A stretch of 64,000 nucleotides of DNA from Rhyacichthys aspro. Lineage: Eukaryota > Chordata > Actinopteri > Gobiiformes > Rhyacichthyidae. Positions 1 to 12,900 of the stretch are shown in pieces. The stretch lies in the NCBI GenBank assembly GCA_036850595.1, contig CM072155.1:3519953-3583952 (forward strand), given 5' to 3'. Below the pieces are notes generated by a model. It did no database searches. It was not told the DNA's origin and saw only the letters and a program-made list of their open reading frames with translations. The position numbers and the translations under genes are program-made. Each line of letters begins with the position of its first letter. The first letter of the stretch is position 1.

Positions 1-929
1 GCACAGGTCCTAAAACAATCCAATTACTTTTAGCATACAGCCTTTAGCTGATTTTGCCTAAATGCGTGTAAGAAGCTAGCTGAATGTTGAGCCACTCGCT
101 AATGTTCTCTACCCACTCACTGACAGCACATACACTTGGTCAGACTGTCTATTTGTTTATGCTGAATTGTTCGGTGTCTAAAAAAACAAAAACAAATTCT
201 GTTCTTTTGTCGATTGAAAATGTGATGTCCACTAAACTTTTGATGTTGAGACACACGTTGCTAATGTTGTAAAAGGGTCTATAGTATACACAGGGGTCAA
301 AACCTACAGCCATGTTGGAGTAATTTAAAGGGAATGCCTTTATGGAATAGAACTGCAAACTCAGAAACAATGCTATTTTTTAGGTCCAATTCTTCAGTTG
401 TGATGATACATTTCAATCATACACTCAATTTAGTGCTACCTAAGATGATGTGTTTGCATAATTATGAAAAACATTCAAATACAGAGTCAAACATCTTAAC
501 ATCCACTGTACATGATAAAAACTATGTACATTCACCCAAGTCTGAGTGGAAGCGACATACAAAAACGTATCATAAATATCTCTCTTTAATAAAATATGAA
601 GCTCCATATATATTAATACAACATAATCATCCATCACAGATCAGGAAATAAATACAAATAAGGACCTAAAATGATTTAAAACTGCACTCACAATCAAACG
701 ATCATGATATCTGATTTGTGTGATGGAAAAAAAAAAAAAAGCATGTCCCTTAATTACAAGCGTGTCGACATGGCTGTTACTGATGAACACAACTGGTACG
801 ATTAGAACATAAAAGCACATGTGGTGTGTTTGTGTTACTCCGAATTTGGATTTTATTTTTTATTTTTTTGCTGTCATTTTTTACAAGAGACCCCAGCTTC
901 CAGTCCAGACTTCAGCTAGACTGGCCCAC
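1..929 (-). other. Region downstream of the bptf stop: possible 3' UTR
   Basis: No gene is recognised. Two overlapping AATAAA-type signals occur on the minus strand at about 852-864, roughly 65-80 bases beyond the candidate stop. Their downstream region is not clearly GU-rich, so the true transcript end is unknown. Bases about 1-150 resemble a repeat seen again near 33.73-33.89 kb. Confidence 0.35.
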
Positions 930-945
930 TTATGAATCTGACAAT
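930..945 (-). CDS. bptf: bptf exon 32 (candidate terminal exon)
   Basis: A strong acceptor (pyrimidine tract then CTTGCAG) at about 946 opens a short in-frame end RLSDS and stop. This does not resemble the human SHNNKLQSTAS tail, which I could not find on either side. The true last exon may lie outside the window, or a second nearby acceptor (TTGTCAG) may be used. Confidence 0.4.
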
Positions 946-3900
946 CTGCAAGAAAGAGAAAATGGGATGGCATAAATGAAAGGCATGCAGCAACAGTGAA
1001 CAGACACAAGATGGCACACAATACACACGTATCTAGTTTAGACATTAAAAGCAATGTCTTAAGAATTGTCAGTTTTTGTACAGCCAGACAAGCATATTAC
1101 TATTCTACATTCAGGACAACATCTATAGCAAAACATATGACAATGGACATGCCAGGGGGATGAGAAATGTTTTGAAGTAGAGATGTATGGCTTACTTGTG
1201 GATGTATAGACTACCATTACCTATTAGCATGAAACAGGAAATAATTACAGCTACAGTGATCAAAATGTAGTGGGCACATAATCATTTGTGTAGGTCTGCC
1301 TTTGTTTAGTGTTTCAAATATTTTTAGACGGCCCACTTCCATGATACCATCACATTTTATGCTGCATCCTGGCACCTGAAGCGCTAGTTGGGCTTACATT
1401 CAGTTAGGCAACAGTCCATCTATCCACAAGTGACCCAGACAACCCTATTTAAAAAACATTCAGAGTGTTCCCTTTAAAGAACTCAAAAGGAGCAGCCAGT
1501 GTAAGGGTCACAACTCTCGAAGCATTCAGAAAAGTGTGAGCCTGTCGGTGGTGACAGACAGGAGTGCAAAATTTTACCTGCTCGCTTTGAAACCTTTGAG
1601 CTTTTGCACAAAGAAGGCCTCAAGCACCTCGGCGCACTGAAAGAAGGGCGTGTCGTTGGGGTTGTAGTAGCGGCAGTTGTCGAAGATTTTGGTCACGTCG
1701 GCCACAAACTCGGTGAGCTTATGGTAATGTCGCTTCTGCAGTCGGCTTTCCATTGTGGAGAAATCTACAGCAGATGCCAGTACGGTGAAGAATTAGATTA
1801 CATTTTCAGTCTTTTGCTTTGGGAAGAAATGATGATTGGAAGTAAACATGTTTACCCATGGGCTCCTTGATGACTCGATAATAGTCAGGCGCGTCATGTG
1901 GGTCCACTGGTTCAAGGAAAGGCCATGCCATTTTGTGAGACTGAAAGAAAGAAAAAAAAAGTTGAAAAAATTAATTAATTTTAAAGAAGGCAAAACTGGA
2001 ATTAGAATCCAGTATAACAAAGGAATACAGGATAAAAAATGAATTAGTCCATTAGTCATGCTGTCATTTTCATATACAGTGATCCCTCGTTTATCGCGGG
2101 GGTTACGTTCTAAAAATATCTCGCAATAGTCAAAATCTGCGAAGTAGTCAGCTTTATTTTTTACAATTATTATATATGTTTTAAGGCTGTAACCCCTCAC
2201 CACACACTTTATACACTTTTCTCAAGACAGGCATTAACATTTTCTCACATTTCTCTCTTGTTTAAACACTCTCAAAGTTCAAACCTTAGCATCTTCCTCT
2301 GTCTTTTGTGGGTTTTGTCGGTGAGAAAACTTGCAAACATACAGCACTTCAGAGTCACACTGCTAATGATCGAACATTTATGTAAATTTGGCCGAACGCA
2401 TTCTGTACTGTACAGGAGACACGGCACGGAGGAGATTGATTGACAATGGTCTACAGTCCCTTAGCCAATCAGGACGCAGAACACAATGCGCGAGTTCTCC
2501 CTTAGCCAATCAGGAAGCAGAACACAATGCGCGTTCATACGCTGTACAAAAAAAAAAAAAGCATGCAAAATTGCACTAAAAAAATGACAAATATGTAAGA
2601 GTAGGTTACCTGTAGAGAGCGCAGTATTCTCTTCAGCCCCTCGTAGTCTTTGTCAGTGAGAGGGGAGAGGACGGTCATGGCGTCTTCTGTGGACTGACAC
2701 TGAGGACACACGTAGACGTCGATGTGGTTGGCCTCGCTCTGCAAAATGCCCACGCAGCGTCCGTGGTACCAGTTCTGACAGCGATCGCAGCCGATGTAAA
2801 ACCTGCGACGACACATCACGGACACATCACATTTAGTAAAAAAAAAACTAACATTCAGAACACTTTTACACACGATACTGTCGCAAGAGTCGTACTGTGA
2901 TTCGTCGTATGGTGTCCGACAGATGCAGTAGAGCTCCTCGTTGCTGCTGCTGCCGCCTCCTCCCTCCTGGCCGCGTTTACAGTCGTTACACACAAAGTCC
3001 TCTAACTTCTTGGCCTCCTTTTCGGTGATGCCCACACATGCGCCGTGGAACCAGTTGGAGCACAGGTCGCACCCGATGTAAAACCTGAACGAACAGACAA
3101 CTCACATTAGTCACAATGTTTACGCACAATGCAATTCATAGCTGACCAAATTCTGCACGTATACTTTTTAGTGCTTTGAGTGACACCCATTTTACATTTT
3201 TACACCGACAAAGAAGAATGTTTATGCTCAAGCTGTATTTATGTGCTTCTTGGATGGTCCAGTTTCCAATTCAGGAAGCTGTTTGTCGGACTGCGTTACG
3301 TTCATGTGCTTCCAACTCGGAAAGTCAACAGTATTACTGCTATGCAATTTACAATTCTATTAATTATTATTTAGATAAAAGTCCCTGAAGATTCTCAGTC
3401 ATTCAACATCACAATTTTCACAATTATCACAATTCTTTTTTTTGTATCTTTGCTTACATTACAGAGGACTATAACTATGTTGTACTGCTTCTAGTGAAAT
3501 GAATGCAACCATATCCAATTTGGAAGGTAACTGGCAATAAAAACAATATATTACATATTATTAGCTTTATGTAAGGAAAATGTGTCTACTTTTAAAAAAA
3601 ATGATCCTATATTCATTTAATGTATTCTTTTATTTTTGTGTCACATTGCTATTCCACGTGTCTTATAGGCTCAGGTCAATAAGTTCACTAATAACGGAGA
3701 TTTTTCACATGGTTGAGTTGAATATCGAAGAGCCATGTTTAGTCCAGGCGCATCTTTGCCAGTGATGTCATTAAAGAGTGAATAAACGGTGCTGTGAGAG
3801 TTGTTGTCGTTTGATTTGTTTCTTGGTTTTACCCTCTGCAAAAATCTAACCTTGAAAAGCAGAGCTGAAACTGTAGTGAACAGAACAGTTGTCCCATTAA

Positions 3901-6900
3901 TGGCTTTGACTGAGCAGTCCACTGCACAGAGCCATTCCCACGCTTCACTGTGATTGGTTTATCTGTCTGTCACTCAATAAGATCAGGACTTACGTGGATG
4001 AATACAATAATCTAGATGAGCTATAAATGTACCTTGGCAATGCTGAACATGTAAACGTATTTGTTTATAAAAATTAAAAGCAAATGTGATAAAACTTATT
4101 ACACTTGGTCTTACTTAGATTCGTCGTAGGGCGTTTTGCAGATACAGTATAGTTTGTTGTCCTTCTTGTGTTCCTTTGAGGTAGAAGACTGCTTCTTCTT
4201 CTTCTTGTGTTTTGAAGAGCTGTGGTCTCTGTCTTTGTCCCCGTCTTTATCTCTCTCTCGATGTCTGTCCCGCTCCTTCTCTCTCTCTCGTTCCCTTTCC
4301 CTCTCTCTGTCCCGCTCTTTATCCCTGTCTCTGTGCTTGTCCCGTTCTTTATCCCGCTCCCGTTTCTTGTCCTTGTCGTGATGCCTGTACTTGTCCCGGT
4401 TCCTGTCCCTCTCTCGGTCTCTGTCGTCTTCCTTCTTGCGTTTGTGGGACGAGGAGGATGAGGTCTGTCCGTGCGCGCTGTGGGAGGAATGTGTGGATTG
4501 CGATGGATGGGAGGAATGGGAGGAGTGGGAGGAATGGGACGAATGAGACGAGTGGGACGCTGCCTTCACTGTGGCCACAGCCGCCTGGGTGATAGCTGCT
4601 CGGGCTTTTTCTCTTTCCTTCTGTAGCCTCACAATGTCCCGCCGAAGCTCCTCCTGAACACAAACAGAAAGAACAAGATCACTTTGATGAACCTGAAGAG
4701 TAGGAAAATTATCCACAAATTGATTTTTAAATATTGTAAAAGTTAAAAATGTACAGAGATAAAGTATTTTGTTTTGATATTGTCAAAAAGGCATCTGGAG
4801 GTGTTATACCATAGCATATACCAAAACATTTTTATAAATAGTATAAAACACATTTCCAGAAAATTACATCATTAAGTACACAAATAACTGAGTGGTGTCT
4901 CAGATTTTCCATTATGCTGATAAAACCGCAGTATAACTTGCCATATAGATATCAAAAAGGAACAGTGCAAATAACCTTCTTAAAAGTGAATTGTTATTCT
5001 GGGGCATGCTGTCATCTAGTACTCAAAAATAAAATGACCTTAAAAAGCACCCACCTGAACTTGCAGCTGCAGCTCCTTGTCCAGCAGCGCCCGTTTCTTC
5101 AGGATCTCTGCCTTCAGCTGCTCCTTGTGCTTGTACAATAGTGCAGTCAGTTTGGTGGCGTTCTGCTTGGAGCGCTTCTGCTCCACCACCTCCTCCTTCT
5201 TCCTCTTCTTAGCTGCCTGCTTCTCATCCTTTTCGATTTTGTCAAGGATGTACTTCATCACCTGGTTGCATACAATCATCCTACGGACAGACCACAGTCG
5301 GTGTTAGATTATCACACCTTAATTATTCTATAAACTCACTGAAGTGTTTAGATTTAACAGTCCAAATATGAGGTCTTGTCTGTTGTATCACTTTTTGCCA
5401 CTAGATGGAGTGAAGCTGCCTGAAGCTCAGTGGAAAAAAAACCATCTAAAATATAAGTTCTGGTGACAACACTATGTATCATTTAATCATAAGTTCTGAT
5501 GCTATACTGCAAATGTTGATGGAATGGAATATATCAAAACTATATTTAATATGTAAGTTTAGAAATTCTTGTGAAGTGAAATTGTAGCTGTAGCAAAAAA
5601 TAAAAATGTTGACATTTGAAATTAGTATTTTAAGTTAATACAGCAGTTTTAAGTTATTAAACAATCAAACCTTTGGTTCTCCTCTCGCTCAGCTGCAGCC
5701 AATGATTTTCTTTGCTTTAGAAGTTCTGCCGCAGAATTTTGTTTGACAGCCACCTGATGAAAAACAAATGTATTTATATATCTGTACATTTTAGACTTCA
5801 TGTAATTATTAGTGTAACTAATAAGGACCCTCAAAATAAACCAAATAAGGACAAAGATTCAATGTTTACAATTCTTGCTCTTATACAACGCTGCATGTAA
5901 CACTGTAACTCAAACTCAATTATACCAAGCTATCTACTATATCTAACTATCTAACACATCTCAATGAATAAGAGAACCTGAGTGAGTCAGTGAGCCCGTT
6001 TACATGATGAGAATAATCCGATAACTGTGAGTATTCAGATAATTGTAAAAATCAGATTTCAGGTGCTTACTTGCACTTCAGAAATGCGCTAATCAAAAAA
6101 CCCTGGTTTACATGTTTCAGTCCATTATTGGATTTATTTCAGAGTATGTATGTACGTAGTGACATAAGACACAAACTTTCTTCCAGTTATTTTCAAAACA
6201 TTTGGTCTTGTCTTGCTGACTAGGCGACGCCTGCGGTCTTAGCGTTAGCGTCCTAATGTGGGAGTTTATGAATCTGCAAAAAAGGCTACATGCTGCTGCT
6301 TCGTTTATACGCCATGTTTGATGTGTTTTGTTCTCCGCTAACGTTGTGACTAAAAAAAAGTAAGTTCCGTTTACTTCCTTTTTTTTGTTTTACATATGCG
6401 CAGATATAAAAGAACTAAAAAAATACATCTGATTAATGGGTATACATGCATGAAGATATCGGAGTATTGGGGAGAAAAAATAAAGGAAATCCGATTATGC
6501 TGTTTACATGATCACTTGAATAATCTGATAACTCCAGAAATCTGATAATGATCGGGGTTTTTTTTGTGCATGTAAACGGCCTCATTGGCTAACATTCAAC
6601 TCTGGTCAACAACACAATTTGGCAACATAACTGCATTAAAAAACTGAGTGCATTCATACATACAGCCGCTCCGGATGAAGTCAGGATAAAGTTTGGAGGA
6701 TAGTGTGTATACGAGACCTACAGACAGCTTTAGCTACATCTAGCTATAACCACTACGGAAAGATATTAGTCATAGATGCATTCTGTGATGACACTGCCAG
6801 ACATTTGTTACATTTTGCTGTCACATTTTTTATCCTCGTTCTTGTTGTGTGATGTTTGACAGATTTTGGCTGTTCAATTATGGCTGATAGAAGACATGAT

Positions 6901-9900
6901 TAACAGTGTAATATAATATTTTTCGCTCAATGTTGCACCTTGTTGTGGATGCCGTCTCTGGGGCTGGTAGTCTGTAGATTGTGCTCTTTCTGCTCCCTTT
7001 TAGTCTCGCTGTGTTTCTTCTTCTTTGGTGGTGGTGCTTGTGGCGGCTGCTGCTGCTGCTGTTGTTGTTGCTGGTCTCGGAGCTGCTGCATTCTCTGCAG
7101 CTGCTCTTGGACACTGGCCGGTGCCTGGATGGTGACCATGTTCTGGATCTGGTGGGTCTGAATCTGCCCCCCTGTGGTCTGAATCTGAATGGGCAGCTGT
7201 AGTTTGATCTGTTGTGGGACCGCCCCACCCTGTTGCTGCGCCTGGGCCTGAATCTGAGCTTGGATTTGGGCTGCGACGTGGGGCGGCAGGGCTGAGAGAA
7301 GCTGTACGGGCTGCTGGAGTCCCGGGACCGTGATGAGCTGGTGTCTGATTGGGGACTGGACTTGGATTTGACCTTGGACTTGGGGTTGGTTTTGAGGTTG
7401 GAACTGCACCTGGAGTTTAGCCTGGACTTGGGGCTGGACTGGGACCTGAAGTTGTGGCGAGACTTGGACTTGTGTTTGTACGGGGGACTGAGTGAGGACC
7501 TGGGCTTGTGGCGAGGACTGAGGCGGTTGGGTCTGCTGCTGGAACTGGACTTGGACTGGACTGTGGAGTTGGGTCGGGATGTGGGCCTGAGACGAAACCT
7601 GAGGAGGGGACTGGACTTGGGGCTGTAGCGGAGCCTGAGGTGGCGACTGAAACTGAGTTTGGACTTGGGCGTGGAACTGAGGCTGGACCCGGGTCGGACT
7701 CTGGACCTGGGTGAGGTTTTGGTTTTGAAACTGCACCTGAGGATGAGAGAGGGGCTGGACTTGGGCTTGAGGGGTCTGTTGAAGTTGGGGCCGCTGCTGA
7801 AACTGAACTCGGACCTGGGGGTGAATTTGGGCTTGTGCTTGGGGCTGAAGATGCTGGATTTGTTGGACTTGGCCAAACGGCTGGACTTGGATCTGGGTGC
7901 GGATTTGGCCTTGTGGTTGAACTGGGGCAGGGGTTTGGAGGTGGAGCTGAGGCTGGGATGCTCCCACGGTGGTCACGACAGAAGACACGGGTAACCCCTT
8001 TATGTGGACTGGGACTGAGACGGGAATTTGTGATCCGGGAATTTGAGAGACGGAGATCTGAGAGACGGGAATTTGGGAAACTTGCTGCATGGAGACCACT
8101 GTAGGATGCTGCACTTGTGCTTGAGACTGAGGAGTAAGTGAGGCTTGAGGCAGAGGGGTGACAGGGGAGTGAGTGGACACAGGGGGGACAGGGGCAGGAG
8201 CTGGGGCAGGAACATGGACAGAAGCCGATACAGGGGGCTGAATGGGGGCTGCGGCCTGCTGGACTGGCTGAAGTGGAGTCTGGGTTTGAGATGAGGCTGG
8301 GGTCCAGGCCTGAGGCTGAGCTGGTCTCTGCTCCATCAGAGCTGCAATGAGACAAAATTAATTTAGAACACAAATGTTTTACGTGTACAGTATTTGAAAC
8401 AGATTGATTTGATATAGGACTTGTACTCAGGGAAGGACTATTAGTAACATTAGTACAACATTTTTTTAAATGTATTTGAATGTATTTTTTGGCTTTATTG
8501 ATATGAAGAAATTTAAAAAAAAATATATGATATGGATTAAATGGGCCCAAGCATTAGCTGTCTTCTATTATATATTATATTACCTAATACATTATACTCA
8601 AGGTTAAATGATCAATTATTAAAAATTCAGATTTGCGGTCATGTTGTACACATCTTAAGTAAACTGATTAGCCAAAGTCAAAGCTAATATTGACAAGAAG
8701 TGAGAGTTACATTTAGATATTGCCCACCATGTTTAGTAAAGACTTAATATAAAGCAGATTGTAATTCTTAGAAACGGCACCATGTAAATGAAAATATAAT
8801 TTACACACGGAGAAAAAAAACCCAAATATCGTGTGGATTAAAATTAGACTAGTAATTGACATTAAGCAAGGGATTTTTATAGTCTTAATAACGTCTATGA
8901 ACATACTTTCAATTTTATTTCAAACATGGTTAAAAATCCAGTTGTTTTTTTTTACCAAAAACAAATGGAACGTTAAAGCTTGGCTGTGATACTATTATCT
9001 TTTGACACTTTATGTGGAAATGTATGATCTCTTTACCTGGCACTGATGGTGTGGTCGAGGTGGCTGTGACCGGTGTAACAACAGCACTGGCCACAGCAGC
9101 GTGAAGAGGAGCCAGAGCCGGGGCTTGGATTTGCGTCAGGACTCTGACGGCAGAGGGGGCACCTACTTGTGTGGACGCGACCGCAATGACCGGAGCAGAG
9201 ACGGGGGCAAGCGCTGGGGTCGGGACTGGGACAGATACGGACATGGCAGCTGCTGTGGGAGCAACAACCTGGGGAGCAGACTGTACTGGGACAGGGGCAG
9301 GAGCTATCACAGGCATTGGGGCAGGGGCTGTAGGAACTGTAGATACAGGGGAAGGGTGTACTGTTTGCATCGAGACCTGGGTTGGAACTGAAGCTAAAAC
9401 TGAGGCAGGGCACAATGTGTTGGGCTGGAACTGGGCCGCGGGTCTAAGCTGCCCTTGAACAGGCGGCGACAAAGTAGGCTGTGTTGTGAATGCGCCTGGG
9501 GAAGGGGAAGGAATTTGGGTATGGACAATCGTTTTGTTTTGAGTGGGTTGTGTGGTTAAGAGCTGTGTGGTTGTGGGTTGCTGGATCAAAGACGGAACAA
9601 TATTTTGAGTTGGAATAGGTATAGATTTGGCCACTTGAGGTTGTGGGGAGACACAGGTGGTCGTAATGGGGGGCAGTACTTGTGTTTGAGGGGGAAGTTG
9701 AAGTGGGGCAGGGACTGATAATGGAGTAGGAGGTAAAGTGGGTGCTTGGACTGGCTGGACTGGAGCCTGTGTTTGCACAGAGGTTGGAATTGGCAAAGGG
9801 GCCGTCATTTGGGTCTGCGCTAAGGATGACGGAGTGGTCTGGACATGTGCAGGAGGTCTGGGTTGAATCGGCGTGGACACTGTGGGTTGGGGGACCTGGG

Positions 9901-12900
9901 TTGGGGCGGGTTTTGTTGGGGTGCCGGCTGGGGAGGAGGTCGGGGTGGTGGATGATGAGGAAGGGGGCATGGGGGTGAAGAGGAAGCGCTGGACTTGTCC
10001 GTTGGGCATGGCCGCCTGCATTAACTGCTGCCCGGGGCCGGGGATGACGGTCACACCCTGAGGGACAATCTGGAGTTGGCCCTGGGTCTGGCCTTGGCCC
10101 TGGATTACCACAGTCAGACCTGGGTTTCCTCCCTGCAGTAAAGACATGGAAATAGGTGTTGGGCTGACGTAAATACACAGTGTTCCTTTAAGTGTCAAAA
10201 AGCGAGATGTATGATAATCCTGTACATGAATGTCAAGCGTCCACACTAAAGCAGTAGCGTACCTGAGCGCTCTGTGTTAGCTGCATGAGCTGAGCCATTG
10301 TGAGTTTGACCTGACCCTGCTGGGGCCTGGGGGTCTGAGGGGCAGGTGTAGGGGTTTGTCCTGCAGCTGCGGTGGTGGGACAGGGCGAGGCTGGAGGAGC
10401 GGCTTTCTGACCTGCCGCTGTCTGCACAGGGGTCATTTGGTCTGAGGCTGTCTGAGGTTGGCCTGGAAAAAACAAACAAGAATTGGTAACATTTTAAGAG
10501 AACATTGTGCATGAAAAAATATATAAATATAATAACGTGATGCAAGACCTCCTTGAGCTACTGCAGCACTCTGGGCCATTGCTGTGCCCGCAGAGGTAGG
10601 CTGTGTGGACAACTGGGCTGATGTGACAGCTTGAGTTTGACCCGCAGCGGTAACAGTCTGAAAAAACAACATCAGAATAACTCCCGTTTTGTAAAAATAA
10701 ATAAATAAAAAAATGAATATTGTCTTTCTAATTGTATTGTTATATAAAAACCTGTTGTTGAGCAGCTGGAGCGGAGGTGGTGGCTCTGAGGTTTATGTTG
10801 CCTGTTGTGGGGTGTAGTGTGCTGTAGGTCCTAAGGTTTGCAGGAGGCCCCGACGGGAAAATGCTCATGACTTTCTGTGTACCTGTGCACATTAACAATA
10901 TTACATATAAATGGCATTTTAAAGACAGAGATATTACATAAAAGGTGTCAGCCATGCAGGATGCGCAGCCATGGTTTCAAATAGCAGTTCCATTTATTGA
11001 AAATGGAAGTCTAAACATTGCACAAAGAAAAAAGCAGATCAGGAACAATTCAATGAACTGCCAAGAAAAAAAGCAATATTTTATAGCTTAATCTGAGGCA
11101 GAAGGAAAAAAAAGGCTGTGTATACTCCTGGAACAAAACTGTAGAAGAAAAACTCAAAGTTAAAAACAAATACATGAACGCTTTAAGCCATGTTTTTAGC
11201 AACGTAAATGACAACATGAAGCATATATTTAAACAATAAAGACACTTATTTGACAAGTGTAAATGAAAATATAAAATGCAAAAAACGACTTGTGTGGTAA
11301 CAATGCTCAGAACTTTTCATACACATGTAAAAAAAAAAAAAAAACACACAGCTTGAATGCGACATGCTCACTCTTATTCTCATCCGTAACTTGCTCCCTA
11401 CCTCCTTGCGTAGTGGGCATGTTGAGTGTGACTATCTTGCTGTTAGCGGGTAGTGGCAGTTTGGCGGCGAGGACCTGGCCAGTCACTGGAGTGCCAGCGA
11501 TCTGGAAGGTCTGCACTGTGGGGGCCATGGTAGTCGCCGAGCCAGAGGAGGCTGCAAGACACACCATGGCACCTGCAGTCACGCACGAGGCAAACGCGAA
11601 CAGGAGCCCCCTATACAGCTGTGGTGTCCACTCAAAGACCTGACTACGACAACCTCCAACTGGTCTAAAAATGTGTGCTGTGGTAAATGTCTCTATGATA
11701 AAGAAAAGTTGGTGAGATTTGAAGTAAATAAGTAGACAACACAACTCTGGTAAAAGGATTAAAAAGTATAAAGGGCAAAAATAAGGTTTAAAAAGTAAGG
11801 TAAGCCTTCATTTGGTGTTTTTCGCCTTTAATTGATAGACAGTGAGACATGAAACGTAAAAAAGAGGGGAATGACATTGGGCAAATGATTGGGCACTGAA
11901 CCCAGGTCTTCTGAGTATGCTGTATGCACGCTACCAGGAGAGCCAAAGAGGAGCCCGCTTTATTTGGTGTTAGAAATATGTTTTGTTTATGGTATCTCAG
12001 CCTGAAGCTCCAGACAATGGTTATAGTGGTAATATAGATTGTATCCACAAATACTCCACAGATGTAAAAAACTAGGATATATCCCTTTAAATATTGCATA
12101 CTTTTTGTATTTTGTTGCTTCTAATGAGCTATTAATGCCTGCCGCCTACTTACCTGAGCTGCCGTTATTGTTGTTCTGGCCCTGCTTGACCCAGGAAGCG
12201 AAGGACTGATGGAAGTTCTTGTCTTGCTGGAAAGACACCGGCGAGCCCAGTTTGGAGGCTAAGACCATCTTGGTTCCAGATGTGACCTGGCCCATCCTCT
12301 GGCCGGTGGACAGCGGGGTGCTGGGGGTGCCTGGGGCGGAGAGAGTGGTGGAAGAAGAGGTGGCGGAGCTGGGTGTTGTGGGGGTGGTGGCAGTTGTGAT
12401 GAGTCTCTGCTGCTCCAGGCGTTTCTGTAACAAATGTTAGATTTAATACAGTTGGAATTAGCGGTTTCACAAGATATATCATGATATAATATGATATCAC
12501 AATATCTCTGCGATAATCAATACATTGATTGTCTTCTCTTGTCATATATTGGGATACAAATACACATACTGTGACTATTTGTTTAAATTGTTTCATATTT
12601 TTTCTTTTCAGTTAAACCAGACAGTTGCAATATTCTTATCGTACTCCATGTTTCACACATTTTGTATGTTAAAATAACTAGCTAAGTTGCAAAAGCTAAA
12701 GGTTACTAGGACCAGTGTAGCAAATGACATTTAGTCTTGAGACTTTACATTTATATATTTCAATACAACACATTATGACCCCAAAGGAGACATTCAAACA
12801 CCACATGCCATATTATTACTGCGATACGCAAGAAGATTTTCACATTTTTCCAGCTTTTGTCATTCCGTTTCAGTTTCACAGATCAAGTGTGTAAATTATT

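Noticed and set aside
4136..4592. Plus-strand open frames of 79-126 codons rich in Ser/Leu/Arg/Cys
   Set aside because: They are antisense shadows of the HSS and RD/RE repeats in bptf exon 27; no start context or splice logic supports them.
6878..8550. Minus-strand open frames of 332 and 377 codons overlapping exon 24
   Set aside because: They are other frames of the Gln/Pro-rich exon and have no conserved motif; the chosen frame alone joins conserved blocks on both sides.
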